This document shows positions 30,698 through 38,609 of a DNA stretch of 64,000 bases, in pieces (the stretch's first letter is position 1; every line of letters starts with the position of its first letter). The position numbers and the translations under genes were made by a program. The stretch is from Candidatus Latescibacterota bacterium. Its GTDB lineage: Bacteria; Krumholzibacteriota; Krumholzibacteriia; G020349025. The notes under the pieces were generated by a model, which saw only the letters and a program-made list of their open reading frames with translations, made no database searches and was not told the origin of the DNA. Where the stretch lies: NCBI GenBank assembly GCA_020349025.1, contig CP070763.1, forward strand, positions 2,463,501-2,527,500, in the 5' to 3' direction.

Positions 30698-32811
30698 GCA
30701 TCCTCGATGCGCTGGCGAATCGTCCCCCTCCAGAGAGGAGCCAGCGGCTGTTCGGGGAGGAAAAGGAAGGCGGAGCCCTGGTAGACGCGTTCGAAACCGC
30801 TCTCCGACATCGACACCGTCTCGATCGGAGTGCGCCACACTTCCATCGGCGCATCCGCTTCGAGGACGACCCGCAGTCCGGCCCAAGTGTCGACCAGATC
30901 CACGCGCTGCACCGAGCGCAGGACACCGCGGCTGCCGAGATGACCCTCGTCGAGCCGCCGTCCCTCTGTTTCGATCCAACGGTCCGGCGCTTCGGCTGCC
31001 AAGAGATTGGCCGCGAGCTCGACGCCGAAGCGACACGGACTTCCAGGATCGCCATCGAGCAAGACCTCGTATGCGCACTCGAGCCCACTGTCGACGAGCC
31101 GCATGCGTCGAACGACGACGACCCGAGCATCCGCCCCCTGCACCGGGCAGTCGCTTTCGAGTCGCAGGACGGAGCCGTCCAGGCGCCAATCGTATGCGCT
31201 CCATGGGAGTGCTGCCCGCTCCGGCAGACGCGCCGCGTCGAAGGCCGCTGCACCGGCGTCGGCTGCAAACAGATGATCGATGAAGGAGCCCCGCCGGTAG
31301 CGATCGTAGACGAGAGCACGATGCAGATCGGGCTCCTTGGCGCGCACGAGCTCATGGATGCTCACGGTGCGATTCGTGTCCGCGTCTCCCCGCTCCTGCT
31401 CCGCCAGGCTTCGCAGGTTGTCGTGGTACGACTCGGGACGACGCGTCATGAGGTCGAGCACGTTGAAGCGATGGCGGCGTGCGTCGAGCTCGTACACCGC
31501 ACCGCCGGCATCCGGTTTGACGACCGCGATGTGGGTGTTCGTGCGCATGAGGATCTCGGGGCGCCCGTCACAGTCGAAGTCGACGACCTCCGAGGCGTTC
31601 TGCCCGTCGCGGAGCCGGTCCAGCAACGACTCGGCCTCGATGAGCTCGCGGTAGATCGCGTGGCGCAGGTGTGGCAGGTAGAGCCCTCCGAACAAACCGT
31701 GCCAGTAGGCGCAATTGCACTGCCCGCGCCACAGATGCTCCGAGGCGCGCTGCACCAGCTCGTCCTCTTCGCCGCGTCGACTCGCCTGCGCTTCGATGCG
31801 CCGGCTCACGGAGAGCATCTTCTTGTGCATCCAGTTGCTCTCCGGGTAGCGCGCAAGGAAGTTGCGCCAGAATCCTCCGCGCACGAACGCACGCAGCTCC
31901 TCCTCGTCGGTGCCACCCGAGAGCCGCTCCTGTGCGGCACGCAGTCGGCTCTGCGCCGTCACCGGCAGGGCCCATTCCATCATTTCGGCGTAGGACGCCG
32001 TGGGGAGGTAGACGCGACCGCGGGGAGCATGCTTCGCCACTGCATCGCTGAAGGTGGTGGTGCGCAGCCAAGCGGAATTGTCGTCGAGAGCGGAGAAGAA
32101 GCGCTCCAGCCAGTCGCGCTCGTAGCAAAGCTCGTGCGTGCCCGGCCAGATTCCGAACTTCTCGCCGTCGTCCGCATGCACCAGGAGCGTCTCGCGCTCC
32201 TCGTTCGCCGCCGCGCGCGCCCAGTCGAGGGTCTCCTCCGGCTCGGCGAAGGGCAGCAGGTAGCGCAGCTTCTGGGCAATGGGGAAGATGCGCAGCAGCT
32301 GCCCGTTCTCCTCCGTAATGAAGTAGCCGTCCAGCTCGTTGCGCGAAAGCCCGGCGCTGGTGAAGTGCGAATCGTCCACCACCGTGTACTGCAGGGCGGC
32401 GCGAGTCAGCGACTCGGCGAGCTGCGGCTCCCAGACGCGCTCCGCCAGCCAGCCACCGCGGGCGGTGACGCCGAAGCGGTCGAGCAACCACTGGTTGAGG
32501 CGTTTGATCTGACCTCTGCGGTCGCGTTCCGGAATGACCGGGAGGATCGGCTCGTTGTAGCCGCCGGAGAGCAGCTCGAGCTGACCCCGCTGCACGAGTC
32601 GTCGCACCTGCTCGATGTAGTCCGGATGCTGCGCTTCGATCCACTCCCACAGGACACCCGGTTGGTGCAGGCACGCGCGCACGCCGGGGTGCTGCTCGAG
32701 AACCTCGAGAAAGGGCGCGTAGGCGCGCGTGTACGCATCCTCGATCACGTGATCGAAGTTGCCGACGGGCTGGTGGTTGTGGACCGCGAAGATCAGCTCG
32801 ACGGTCGCCAT
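30694..32811 (-). CDS. GH57 4-alpha-glucanotransferase-like enzyme
   Basis: This 705-residue protein is a family 57 glycoside hydrolase resembling archaeal 4-alpha-glucanotransferase, which disproportionates alpha-1,4-glucans. It starts with ELIFAVHNHQPVGNFD. The probable nucleophile is E124 in LAERVWEPQ and the acid/base D214 in HADDGEKFG, the same positions as reported for the Thermococcus enzyme. The C-terminal half (about 390-705) is the beta-sandwich DUF1925/DUF1926-type domain. There is no signal peptide, so it acts on cytoplasmic glycogen or maltodextrin. The gene overlaps IIC by four bases and lies 27 bases after IIB, inside the PTS gene set. ATG 32811 is preferred to a GTG four codons earlier. 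It has no lid into transport; its embedding is odd. Confidence 0.9.
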   Translation of the reverse strand: MATVELIFAVHNHQPVGNFDHVIEDAYTRAYAPFLEVLEQHPGVRACLHQPGVLWEWIEAQHPDYIEQVRRLVQRGQLELLSGGYNEPILPVIPERDRRGQIKRLNQWLLDRFGVTARGGWLAERVWEPQLAESLTRAALQYTVVDDSHFTSAGLSRNELDGYFITEENGQLLRIFPIAQKLRYLLPFAEPEETLDWARAAANEERETLLVHADDGEKFGIWPGTHELCYERDWLERFFSALDDNSAWLRTTTFSDAVAKHAPRGRVYLPTASYAEMMEWALPVTAQSRLRAAQERLSGGTDEEELRAFVRGGFWRNFLARYPESNWMHKKMLSVSRRIEAQASRRGEEDELVQRASEHLWRGQCNCAYWHGLFGGLYLPHLRHAIYRELIEAESLLDRLRDGQNASEVVDFDCDGRPEILMRTNTHIAVVKPDAGGAVYELDARRHRFNVLDLMTRRPESYHDNLRSLAEQERGDADTNRTVSIHELVRAKEPDLHRALVYDRYRRGSFIDHLFAADAGAAAFDAARLPERAALPWSAYDWRLDGSVLRLESDCPVQGADARVVVVRRMRLVDSGLECAYEVLLDGDPGSPCRFGVELAANLLAAEAPDRWIETEGRRLDEGHLGSRGVLRSVQRVDLVDTWAGLRVVLEADAPMEVWRTPIETVSMSESGFERVYQGSAFLFLPEQPLAPLWRGTIRQRIEDA

Positions 32812-32838
32812 CGCATACCCCACGGCGCACGCTGCGGC

Positions 32839-33327
32839 TCAGGGCCACACGCGCGCGAGCATTCTGCGATCGATGGGTACGCCGCGCGCACCCGGCAGAT
32901 CGCGCGCCTCGAGGCGGACGCCGCGCTCGAGAAGGGCGCGCAGGTCTCGCGCATCCTGCTCGGACAGATGCACATAGTCCAGAAGCCGCTTCCTGCCGGG
33001 GGCGTGATGCATGCCGCCGACGTTGATCTGGTCGATGCGCGCGCCGAGCTCGACGAGGCGGCGCGCATCCGCTGCGCGGCCGACGACGTAGAGCGCGCGT
33101 GTTGGCGGCCTCGGCTCGCTCAGCGCCGCTGCCGCCGTCGTCACCGGGACGACCTCGATGTCGTAGTCGCCCTCGGCGAGTGACGTGTAGAACGCCGAGC
33201 GCTCCGCATCCTGCGCCACCTCGTCGCTCGCGAGCACAACGCGTTCCGGCCGCCAGCTCGACGCCCAGCCGAGCAGCACTTGTCCGTGCAGCAAGCGATC
33301 ATCGATGCGCAGCAACGTCTCGCTCAC
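32839..33327 (-). CDS. mannose-family PTS component IIB
   Basis: IIB receives phosphate from IIA on a histidine and gives it to the sugar. The 162-residue protein begins VSETLLRIDDRLLHGQVLLGW, in which H14 is the phosphorylation site of the family motif RxDDRLxHGQV. Later INVGGMHHAPGRKRLLDYVHLSEQD is also typical. Start is GTG 33327, overlapping the IIA stop as GTGA. Together with separate IIA and IIC/IID genes it completes a mannose-type transporter. The C-terminus is normal in length. Confidence 0.92.
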   Translation of the reverse strand: MSETLLRIDDRLLHGQVLLGWASSWRPERVVLASDEVAQDAERSAFYTSLAEGDYDIEVVPVTTAAAALSEPRPPTRALYVVGRAADARRLVELGARIDQINVGGMHHAPGRKRLLDYVHLSEQDARDLRALLERGVRLEARDLPGARGVPIDRRMLARVWP

Positions 33328-33743
33328 CGAGCGCCTTTCAAGAGCTGCACGGAGCTGCGACCCCGCTGCAGGAGCCGCTCCACCATGGCGTCTAGGTCGT
33401 GGTCGTTGCGGCGCAGCACGAAATCCACCAACATCGGCAGATTCACACCGGAGACCACCCGCACGCGCTCGTCCTCGCGCACGGCGTCGAGACACGAGGT
33501 GGCGCAGCTGCTGCCGCGCGAATCCACGAATACGATGCAACCCTCGGCGCTCAACTCGTCGACCACGCTGCGAACGCGGCGCGCCAGCTCTTGCGGTCCG
33601 AGCCCATCGTTGGACACGGTTTCGACGCCCGCCACGTCCCCCGCGACGCGCGACGCGGCTTCGCGCAGCGCCTCGCCGAGACGCGCGTGCGTGACGATCA
33701 CACCCGCGAGACGCGGGCTGGGCGGCGTCGACTCACTCTTCAT
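33324..33743 (-). CDS. mannose-family PTS component IIA
   Basis: IIA carries phosphate from HPr to IIB. The 139-residue protein shows LAGVIVTHARLGEALREAA, where H19 is the expected phosphorylated histidine, then IVFVDSRGSSCATSC in place of the usual D-x-x-G-G-S-P-x-N loop, and VVSGVNLPMLVDFVLRR, characteristic of the EIIA-Man fold. The substituted loop is a deviation worth noting. The ATG lies 11 bases inside the end of hprK, so translation is coupled. This subunit could also serve as a regulatory phosphorelay output. Confidence 0.88.
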   Translation of the reverse strand: MKSESTPPSPRLAGVIVTHARLGEALREAASRVAGDVAGVETVSNDGLGPQELARRVRSVVDELSAEGCIVFVDSRGSSCATSCLDAVREDERVRVVSGVNLPMLVDFVLRRNDHDLDAMVERLLQRGRSSVQLLKGAR

Positions 33744-34701
33744 CGTTGGCCAAGTACTCCTGGAGATGAGCGCGCCGCTCCGCGTTTCTCAGGATGCGCT
33801 CTTGCAGCGCTTCCGGCGCGTTGTAGCCGTAGGTTCGCAGCATGTGATCCAGGGCGACGACCTCCGCCAGCACTGTGATGTTCTTGCCGGGGAAGATCGG
33901 GATGACCACAGTGGGAATGGAAACGCCGAGGATATCGCTGGTGTCGCGCTCCAGTCCGTGTCGGTCGTAGTACTGATCCCCCTGCCACTCCTCGAGACGA
34001 ACAACCACCTCGATGCGCTTCTGGATGCGAATGGCCCGAATCCCGAAGATCTCCCGGACGTCGACGACGCCGATGCCACGGATTTCCATGTTGTGCTCGA
34101 GCAGCTTGCGTCCCGTGCCGATGACGACGTCTTCACCCTTGCGAACGAGCTCGACGACGTCGTCTGCGACCAACCGGTGGCCGCGCTCGACCAGATCGAG
34201 GACGATCTCGCTCTTGCCGATGCCGCTGCGCCCGACGAAGAGAAGTCCCACACCGTAGACGTCGGCGAGCGATGCGTGCTTCGAGTCGCGCGGTGCGAAG
34301 AAATCGGTCAGGTACTCGGTGAGCGAGTGCAGGAACGGCGTCGTCGACTGGGGAGTGCGGAATACCGGCACCTTGCGCTCGTTGGCCCGCTGGATCAGGT
34401 GCGGCGGCACGGCAAGCGATTTGGTGACGATGACGCAGGTCAGCGCGAACTGGAACAGCTGATCGAGCGCTGTTCGCCGCGCCGCCTCCGGCATCGCCTC
34501 CAGGAAGGAGATCTCGGTCTCACCCAGGATCTGGATGCGGTCGTCGAGGAAGTTGCGGGTATGGCCCGCCAGACACAATCCGGGCCGGTTGGTCTCGCGT
34601 ACGGTGATGGGGCGCTCCGAGTGCTTCGACTCGGTGAGCAGCTCGAGCTTGTAGGTGTGTCGCTTGGCCTCGAAGAAATCCGCGACGGGTAGAACGCGCA
34701 C
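33733..34701 (-). CDS. hprK: HPr kinase/phosphorylase
   Basis: HprK phosphorylates HPr on its regulatory serine with ATP or pyrophosphate and also removes that phosphate. The 322-residue protein has an N-terminal domain with GYN-like fold (residues 1-125), the Walker A motif GRSGIGKSEIVLDLVERGH near 157, the HPrK signature EIRGIGVVDVREIFG near 207, and a C-terminal helix. GTG 34701 follows GGAGG. It sits directly before the PTS genes and after hpf, an order known in deltaproteobacteria and related groups. In such bacteria it usually signals rather than performs classical catabolite repression. Confidence 0.95.
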   Translation of the reverse strand: MRVLPVADFFEAKRHTYKLELLTESKHSERPITVRETNRPGLCLAGHTRNFLDDRIQILGETEISFLEAMPEAARRTALDQLFQFALTCVIVTKSLAVPPHLIQRANERKVPVFRTPQSTTPFLHSLTEYLTDFFAPRDSKHASLADVYGVGLLFVGRSGIGKSEIVLDLVERGHRLVADDVVELVRKGEDVVIGTGRKLLEHNMEIRGIGVVDVREIFGIRAIRIQKRIEVVVRLEEWQGDQYYDRHGLERDTSDILGVSIPTVVIPIFPGKNITVLAEVVALDHMLRTYGYNAPEALQERILRNAERRAHLQEYLANDEE

Positions 34702-34874
34702 GGTGGACCTCCGGCGCCATTCTAGTACCCGTCTTCGCTGAGGCGCATCGCTTTTCGGCGCCGAAAGTGGAGGAGGTCTACGCCAGGCTCACCCCAGCTC
34801 GCCCAGCGCTTGCAGGAAGGATCGGACGCGCCCCCGAGCGCGGTGGCGCGATCGTCTGGATCGGCGCCCCGTGG

Positions 34875-35441
34875 TCAGTGCGTCGCGTGCAGATTCAAGA
34901 CACCGTAGTTGCCGTCCGGCGTCTTGTAGACGATGTGGATGAGCTCCGTGGAGCTGTTGGAAAACACCACGAAGCTCTCCTCGACCTGCTCGAGGCGCAG
35001 GATGGCCTCGTCCACGGTCATCGCCTCGATCGGGAAGTCTCCGGCCTGGACCACGTCGTGCCCCTCGGCTCCGTGGCCCACACTGCCGGCGCGCAGCACG
35101 CGCATCGTACCGGAGAGGGAGGCACCGTTGCGGTTGCTCTTCCCAGCGGTCCGGCGCGCCGAGGTGCGGCGATCCTTGTGCCGCCGCAGCTGCTTCTCCA
35201 GCTTGTCGGTGACCCGGTCCAGAGCGGAGTACATGTCCTCCGACACCTCTTTGCCGGTGAACTCGCGCCCGTTGGTGCGCAGGATGACCTCAGCACGGTG
35301 CAGGTGCTTTTCGCCACTCAAGGTGACGTTGACCGACAGAATGTTCTCGGCGAAGCGATGCAGACGATTCATGCGTGCGTCGAGATACGTGCGCAAAGCA
35401 GGCGTGACTTCGTAGTGACGACCGGTGACGGAGACTTGCAT
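34875..35441 (-). CDS. hpf: long-form ribosome hibernation promoting factor
   Basis: HPF binds the decoding region of idle 70S ribosomes and the long form dimerises them into 100S particles. The 188-residue protein has the N-terminal S30AE domain (MQVSVTGRHYEVTPALRTYL, then HRAEVILRTNGREFTGKEVSEDMYSALDRVTDKLEKQLRRHKDR). A short linker leads to the C-terminal dimerisation domain (MTVDEAILRLEQVEESFVVFSNSSTELIHIVYKTPDGNYGVLNL), which defines the long type. AAGGAG precedes ATG 35441. Its position between rpoN and hprK is a conserved proteobacterial arrangement. The gap to hprK (173 bases) holds no recognised gene. Confidence 0.95.
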   Translation of the reverse strand: MQVSVTGRHYEVTPALRTYLDARMNRLHRFAENILSVNVTLSGEKHLHRAEVILRTNGREFTGKEVSEDMYSALDRVTDKLEKQLRRHKDRRTSARRTAGKSNRNGASLSGTMRVLRAGSVGHGAEGHDVVQAGDFPIEAMTVDEAILRLEQVEESFVVFSNSSTELIHIVYKTPDGNYGVLNLHATH

Positions 35442-35458
35442 GGCGACGCTCCTTTGCG

Positions 35459-35481
35459 ACCCGGTCTGATCCGGACCGGGT
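35459..35481 (-). promoter_or_regulatory. hairpin just upstream of the hpf ribosome-binding site
   Basis: ACCCGGTC (35481-35474 on the minus strand) can pair perfectly with GACCGGGT (35466-35459) around a 7-base loop. It ends about 7 bases before AAGGAG of hpf. It could be a translational control element or mRNA stabiliser; no U tract follows, so termination is unlikely. Confidence 0.4.
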
Positions 35482-35657
35482 TGGTGTCTGCATGCGAGAA
35501 AACACGTGGAAAGCAGGACGGCCGGAGACAGACGCTCTCCGGCACGTCATCGCAGAAACTCTTCGAATCCAACTGGGCGCAAGGCTCGATCGGCTGTTCC
35601 AGAGCTGCACCGATTCCTCGCCTCTCGACAGGATCTGGATCCGTTGCGCGTACAGCA

Positions 35658-37121
35658 TCAGTACTGCTTGCGCAAACGGGCCGGCAGGATCTTCAGTTGC
35701 TCGCGGTACTTGGCCACCGTGCGACGGGCGATGATCAGCCCATCCTTCTTCAAGATATCTGCAATCTTCTGGTCAGAGAGTGGCCGCCGCGGATCCTCCT
35801 TGGCGATGATTTCCAAGATCCGTGTCTTTGCCGCCTTCGCGGAAACCTCGTCGCCATCCTCCGTATCGAGGCTCGACGAGAAGAAGTACTTGAGTTCGAA
35901 AACGCCGCGCGGTGTCTGCACGTATTTGTTTGTCGTTACGCGACTCACGGTACTTTCGTGCATCCCGATTCTACTGGCCACCTGCTGGAGGGTCAAGGGT
36001 CGCAGGTGAGCAGGCCCCTTCTCGAAAAACTCGCGCTGTTCGTCCACGATGCACTCCATCACCTTCACCATGGTCTTGCGCCGCTGCTCGATGGTCTGAA
36101 TCAGCCATCGCGCCGAAGACAGGCGCCCGAGGATGAAGTCGCGCGTCTCTTTGCTGCCGTTCGAGTTGGTACGGTCGAGCTCACGGCGGTATGCGTTGCT
36201 GATCCGAAGACGAGGAATGTTCTTGTCGTTCAAGAACACGACATACTCCTCACCCACACGCTCGACGATGAGATCCGGGGTGATGTAGCGCACATCCTCG
36301 GTCATCAGCTCGAAGCCCGGCTTCGGATCGAGATCCTTGATGACGTTGGCGTGCTCTTGCACCTCCTCGACGCTGATCCGAAGCTTCTTGGCGATCTCGG
36401 TGTACTTGCGTTGCTTCAGGGCCTCGAAGTGGTTGCGCACGATCTCGGCCGTCAGGGTTTCCAGCAGACGGCGGTGCCGGAGCTGGATCAGCAACGCTTC
36501 CTGGAGGTTGCGCGCACCGATGCCCACCGGCTCCATGCTCTGGATGTACCCCAGAACACGTTCGACGACGGCGATGTCCACCTTGAAGGTGTTCGCCACC
36601 TCGTCGAGGGCACAAGTGAGGTAACCCGTCTCGTTCAGGCTGCCGATCAAGTACTCGCCCACCTGCAGCTCGATCGCGTCGTTGGTCATGATGCGAAGCT
36701 GGCTCAGGAGCGCATCCACGAAGGAGGTCTGAGCCACCGGCACGCGCTCGAAGAACTCCTCCTGGCTGTCCTCGCTGCGCTTGAAGCCGAGATCGAAGCC
36801 GTCGGCAAAGTAGTCGTCCCAGTTCTCGTCCGGATCCTTCTCGCCGTCGCTGTTGGAGTCGTCCTGGGTGGTCTCCGTTTTGGCCCGAGTATCCTCTTCT
36901 GCGGCGCCCTGCTCCTGATCCTCCGTTGTCGCTCCCAGCTCCTCCTCGTCCTCTTCGACCTCGTCGACCTCTTCGAGGAGCGGATTCTGCAGGATCTCCT
37001 GCTTGAGGATCTGTTGGAGCTCGAGCGTCGGCACCTGGAGAAGCTTCAACGCTTGCTGCAGCTTCGGTGTCATCACCAGACGCTGCGTCTGACGCATCTG
37101 GAGTCCGAATTTCATCTCCAT
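35658..37121 (-). CDS. rpoN: RNA polymerase sigma-54 factor
   Basis: Sigma-54 directs RNA polymerase to -24/-12 promoters that need ATP-driven activators. The 487-residue protein has region I (KFGLQMRQTQRLVMTPKLQQALKLLQ), an acidic region II (about 48-105), and the core-binding and DNA-binding domains. The diagnostic RpoN box ARRTVAKYREQL lies near 468 and the HTH-like region LTLQQVASRIGMHESTVSRVTTNKYVQTPRG near 385. ATG 37121 has AGGG upstream. It lies 20 bases after lptB, an ancient association. No sigma-54 activator ATPase is encoded in the window. Confidence 0.97.
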   Translation of the reverse strand: MEMKFGLQMRQTQRLVMTPKLQQALKLLQVPTLELQQILKQEILQNPLLEEVDEVEEDEEELGATTEDQEQGAAEEDTRAKTETTQDDSNSDGEKDPDENWDDYFADGFDLGFKRSEDSQEEFFERVPVAQTSFVDALLSQLRIMTNDAIELQVGEYLIGSLNETGYLTCALDEVANTFKVDIAVVERVLGYIQSMEPVGIGARNLQEALLIQLRHRRLLETLTAEIVRNHFEALKQRKYTEIAKKLRISVEEVQEHANVIKDLDPKPGFELMTEDVRYITPDLIVERVGEEYVVFLNDKNIPRLRISNAYRRELDRTNSNGSKETRDFILGRLSSARWLIQTIEQRRKTMVKVMECIVDEQREFFEKGPAHLRPLTLQQVASRIGMHESTVSRVTTNKYVQTPRGVFELKYFFSSSLDTEDGDEVSAKAAKTRILEIIAKEDPRRPLSDQKIADILKKDGLIIARRTVAKYREQLKILPARLRKQY

Positions 37122-37141
37122 GCGAGCCCTGCCCTTCGCAG

Positions 37142-37888
37142 CTACAGTTGAAACCGTTCTCCTAAGTAAATCTTACGTGCTTCGGGATCTGACGCAAGAA
37201 CGTGCGTGGGTCCCGACAGCAAAATTCGCCCTTCGTACATGATGTAGGCACGATCGGTAATCCGCAGAGTCTCGCGGACGTTGTGATCCGTGATGAGAAC
37301 TCCCATTCCACGTGCGCGCAGTTCGCTCACCACCTGCTGGATGTCGGCCACGGCGATCGGATCGATGCCGGAAAACGGCTCGTCGAGCAACATGAAGCGC
37401 GGATCGGTCGTCAGCGCTCGAGAGATCTCCACGCGTCGTCGCTCACCACCCGAGAGCTGCGTGCCGCGGTTCTTGCGCACGTGCGTCAGCCGCATCTCCT
37501 CGAGCAGCGACTCGAGCCGCTGCCTCCGATCGCGCGCGGAAAGTTCGAGGGTCTCCAGGATCGCCTCGATGTTCTGCTCCACCGTCAGGCGCCGGAACAC
37601 CGAGGGCTCCTGCGGCAGATACCCGAGTCCGCGGCGCGCGCGCTTGTACATCGGCAAGCGCGAGATGTCCTGACCGCCGAGAACGACACGCCCCGCATTC
37701 GGGCGGATCATTCCGACGATCATGTAGAAGGTCGTGGTCTTGCCGGCTCCGTTCGGTCCCAGCAAGCCGACGATCTCCCCGCTCTGCACCTCGACATCGA
37801 TCTCATCCACAACGCGTCGGGCGCCGTACGTCTTGACGAGTCCGCGCCCCTCCAGTGTCACCGTCTCGGCGTTGCCGTTGCCGCTCAT
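37142..37888 (-). CDS. lptB: LPS export ABC transporter ATPase LptB
   Basis: LptB is the ATPase that powers LptFG. The 248 residues show Walker [12 protein letters not shown] near 44, the Q-loop LPQEPSVFR, the ABC signature [15 protein letters not shown] near 145, Walker [13 protein letters not shown] near 166 and the switch histidine in [20 protein letters not shown] is typical of LptB rather than LivF-type ATPases. ATG 37888 overlaps the lptC stop as ATGA, and rpoN follows after 20 bases. In enteric bacteria lptA lies between lptC and lptB; here it does not. Confidence 0.96.
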   Translation of the reverse strand: MSGNGNAETVTLEGRGLVKTYGARRVVDEIDVEVQSGEIVGLLGPNGAGKTTTFYMIVGMIRPNAGRVVLGGQDISRLPMYKRARRGLGYLPQEPSVFRRLTVEQNIEAILETLELSARDRRQRLESLLEEMRLTHVRKNRGTQLSGGERRRVEISRALTTDPRFMLLDEPFSGIDPIAVADIQQVVSELRARGMGVLITDHNVRETLRITDRAYIMYEGRILLSGPTHVLASDPEARKIYLGERFQL

Positions 37889-38421
37889 GGACTCTCCGGG
37901 TCCATCGGTCCTTCGACCTTGTAGTCGTCGATGTCGATGAACTCCAGATTGGGCGGGCTCGACATGCCGCGTCCGGTCAGCACTTGCGGATCGCCTTTGC
38001 GGGTGATGCGGACAAACTCGTCGGAGCGGATCTTCTCTTCGCTCCGATCCCAGTAGAGCGATTCGGTCTCGAGACGCGTTCCCTGCACCGTCTCGACCAC
38101 GACGTTGCCGGTCGCGGTGACGCGGCCACTCTCGAGGAGCCCCCGGTCCGCGGTCAGAACCGACGCCCGCTCGCCGTCCTCGTAGAACTCCACCTCGATC
38201 GTCTCGGCGTGCGTGACGTCGTCCGCGTACACACGCGCGATCGCCGCTTTGAGTATGAAACGCACGCGGCCGCTGTCGCTCTCGGTCGTCGTGAAGCCGC
38301 GCGTGATGCGCACCGGAACTTCGCTGCGATCGACCGTGCTGGGGACCTCCTGGCGTTCGCAGGCGACCATCGCCACCAACGTGAGCAGCGCAACCCTCCA
38401 TCCCGGGAACTGGCCTGCCAT
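37885..38421 (-). CDS. lptC: LPS export periplasmic protein LptC (lipoprotein-like)
   Basis: LptC receives lipopolysaccharide from LptFG at the inner membrane. The 178-residue protein has an N-terminal hydrophobic segment with possible lipobox (VAMVAC-ERQ near residue 20), then the OstA-like beta fold, with [39 protein letters not shown] and [22 protein letters not shown]. These strands are the typical LptC/LptA signature. Length and N-terminal anchoring favour LptC. It is the first gene of lptC-lptB-rpoN, with a sigma-54 promoter about 140-155 bases upstream. A possibility that it also performs LptA's role cannot be excluded. Confidence 0.85.
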   Translation of the reverse strand: MAGQFPGWRVALLTLVAMVACERQEVPSTVDRSEVPVRITRGFTTTESDSGRVRFILKAAIARVYADDVTHAETIEVEFYEDGERASVLTADRGLLESGRVTATGNVVVETVQGTRLETESLYWDRSEEKIRSDEFVRITRKGDPQVLTGRGMSSPPNLEFIDIDDYKVEGPMDPESP

Positions 38422-38559
38422 CCTGATTCGATCCTCCCTGGTGTCGCGCTCCTCGATGCCGCTGCGCCGGAGTCACCGCCTGGCGGCTGCTCGCACCGGC
38501 GCCGCACGCGTGCTCCAGACCCTCTTCTCAACAAGTAACAGATGCCACAGGCCCCGTCA

Positions 38560-38575
38560 AGCAACGTCCATGCCA
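38560..38575 (-). promoter_or_regulatory. sigma-54 promoter of lptC-lptB-rpoN
   Basis: On the minus strand TGGCATGGACGTTGCT (38575-38560) fits the sigma-54 consensus TGGCACG-N4-TTGC[A/T] with the GG and GC doublets at the required spacing. Transcription would begin near 38548 with a leader of about 125 bases before lptC. The operon includes rpoN itself, so activation would be autogenous. No activator-binding site is identified. Confidence 0.65.
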
Positions 38576-38607
38576 AAAATTACGTATTCCGTAACTTGAT
38601 TTTTGGC
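38572..38607. repeat. AT-rich inverted repeat between methyltransferase and lptC
   Basis: GCCAAAAAT at 38572-38580 is inverted as ATTTTTGGC at 38599-38607, and an inner TTACG/CGTAA stem lies between them. It is markedly AT-rich in a GC-rich window. On the minus strand it follows the methyltransferase stop by only 3 bases, so it may act as its terminator. One arm contains the -24 element of the sigma-54 promoter, so the structure may instead be an operator or protein-binding palindrome. Confidence 0.6.
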
Positions 38608-38609
38608 AG

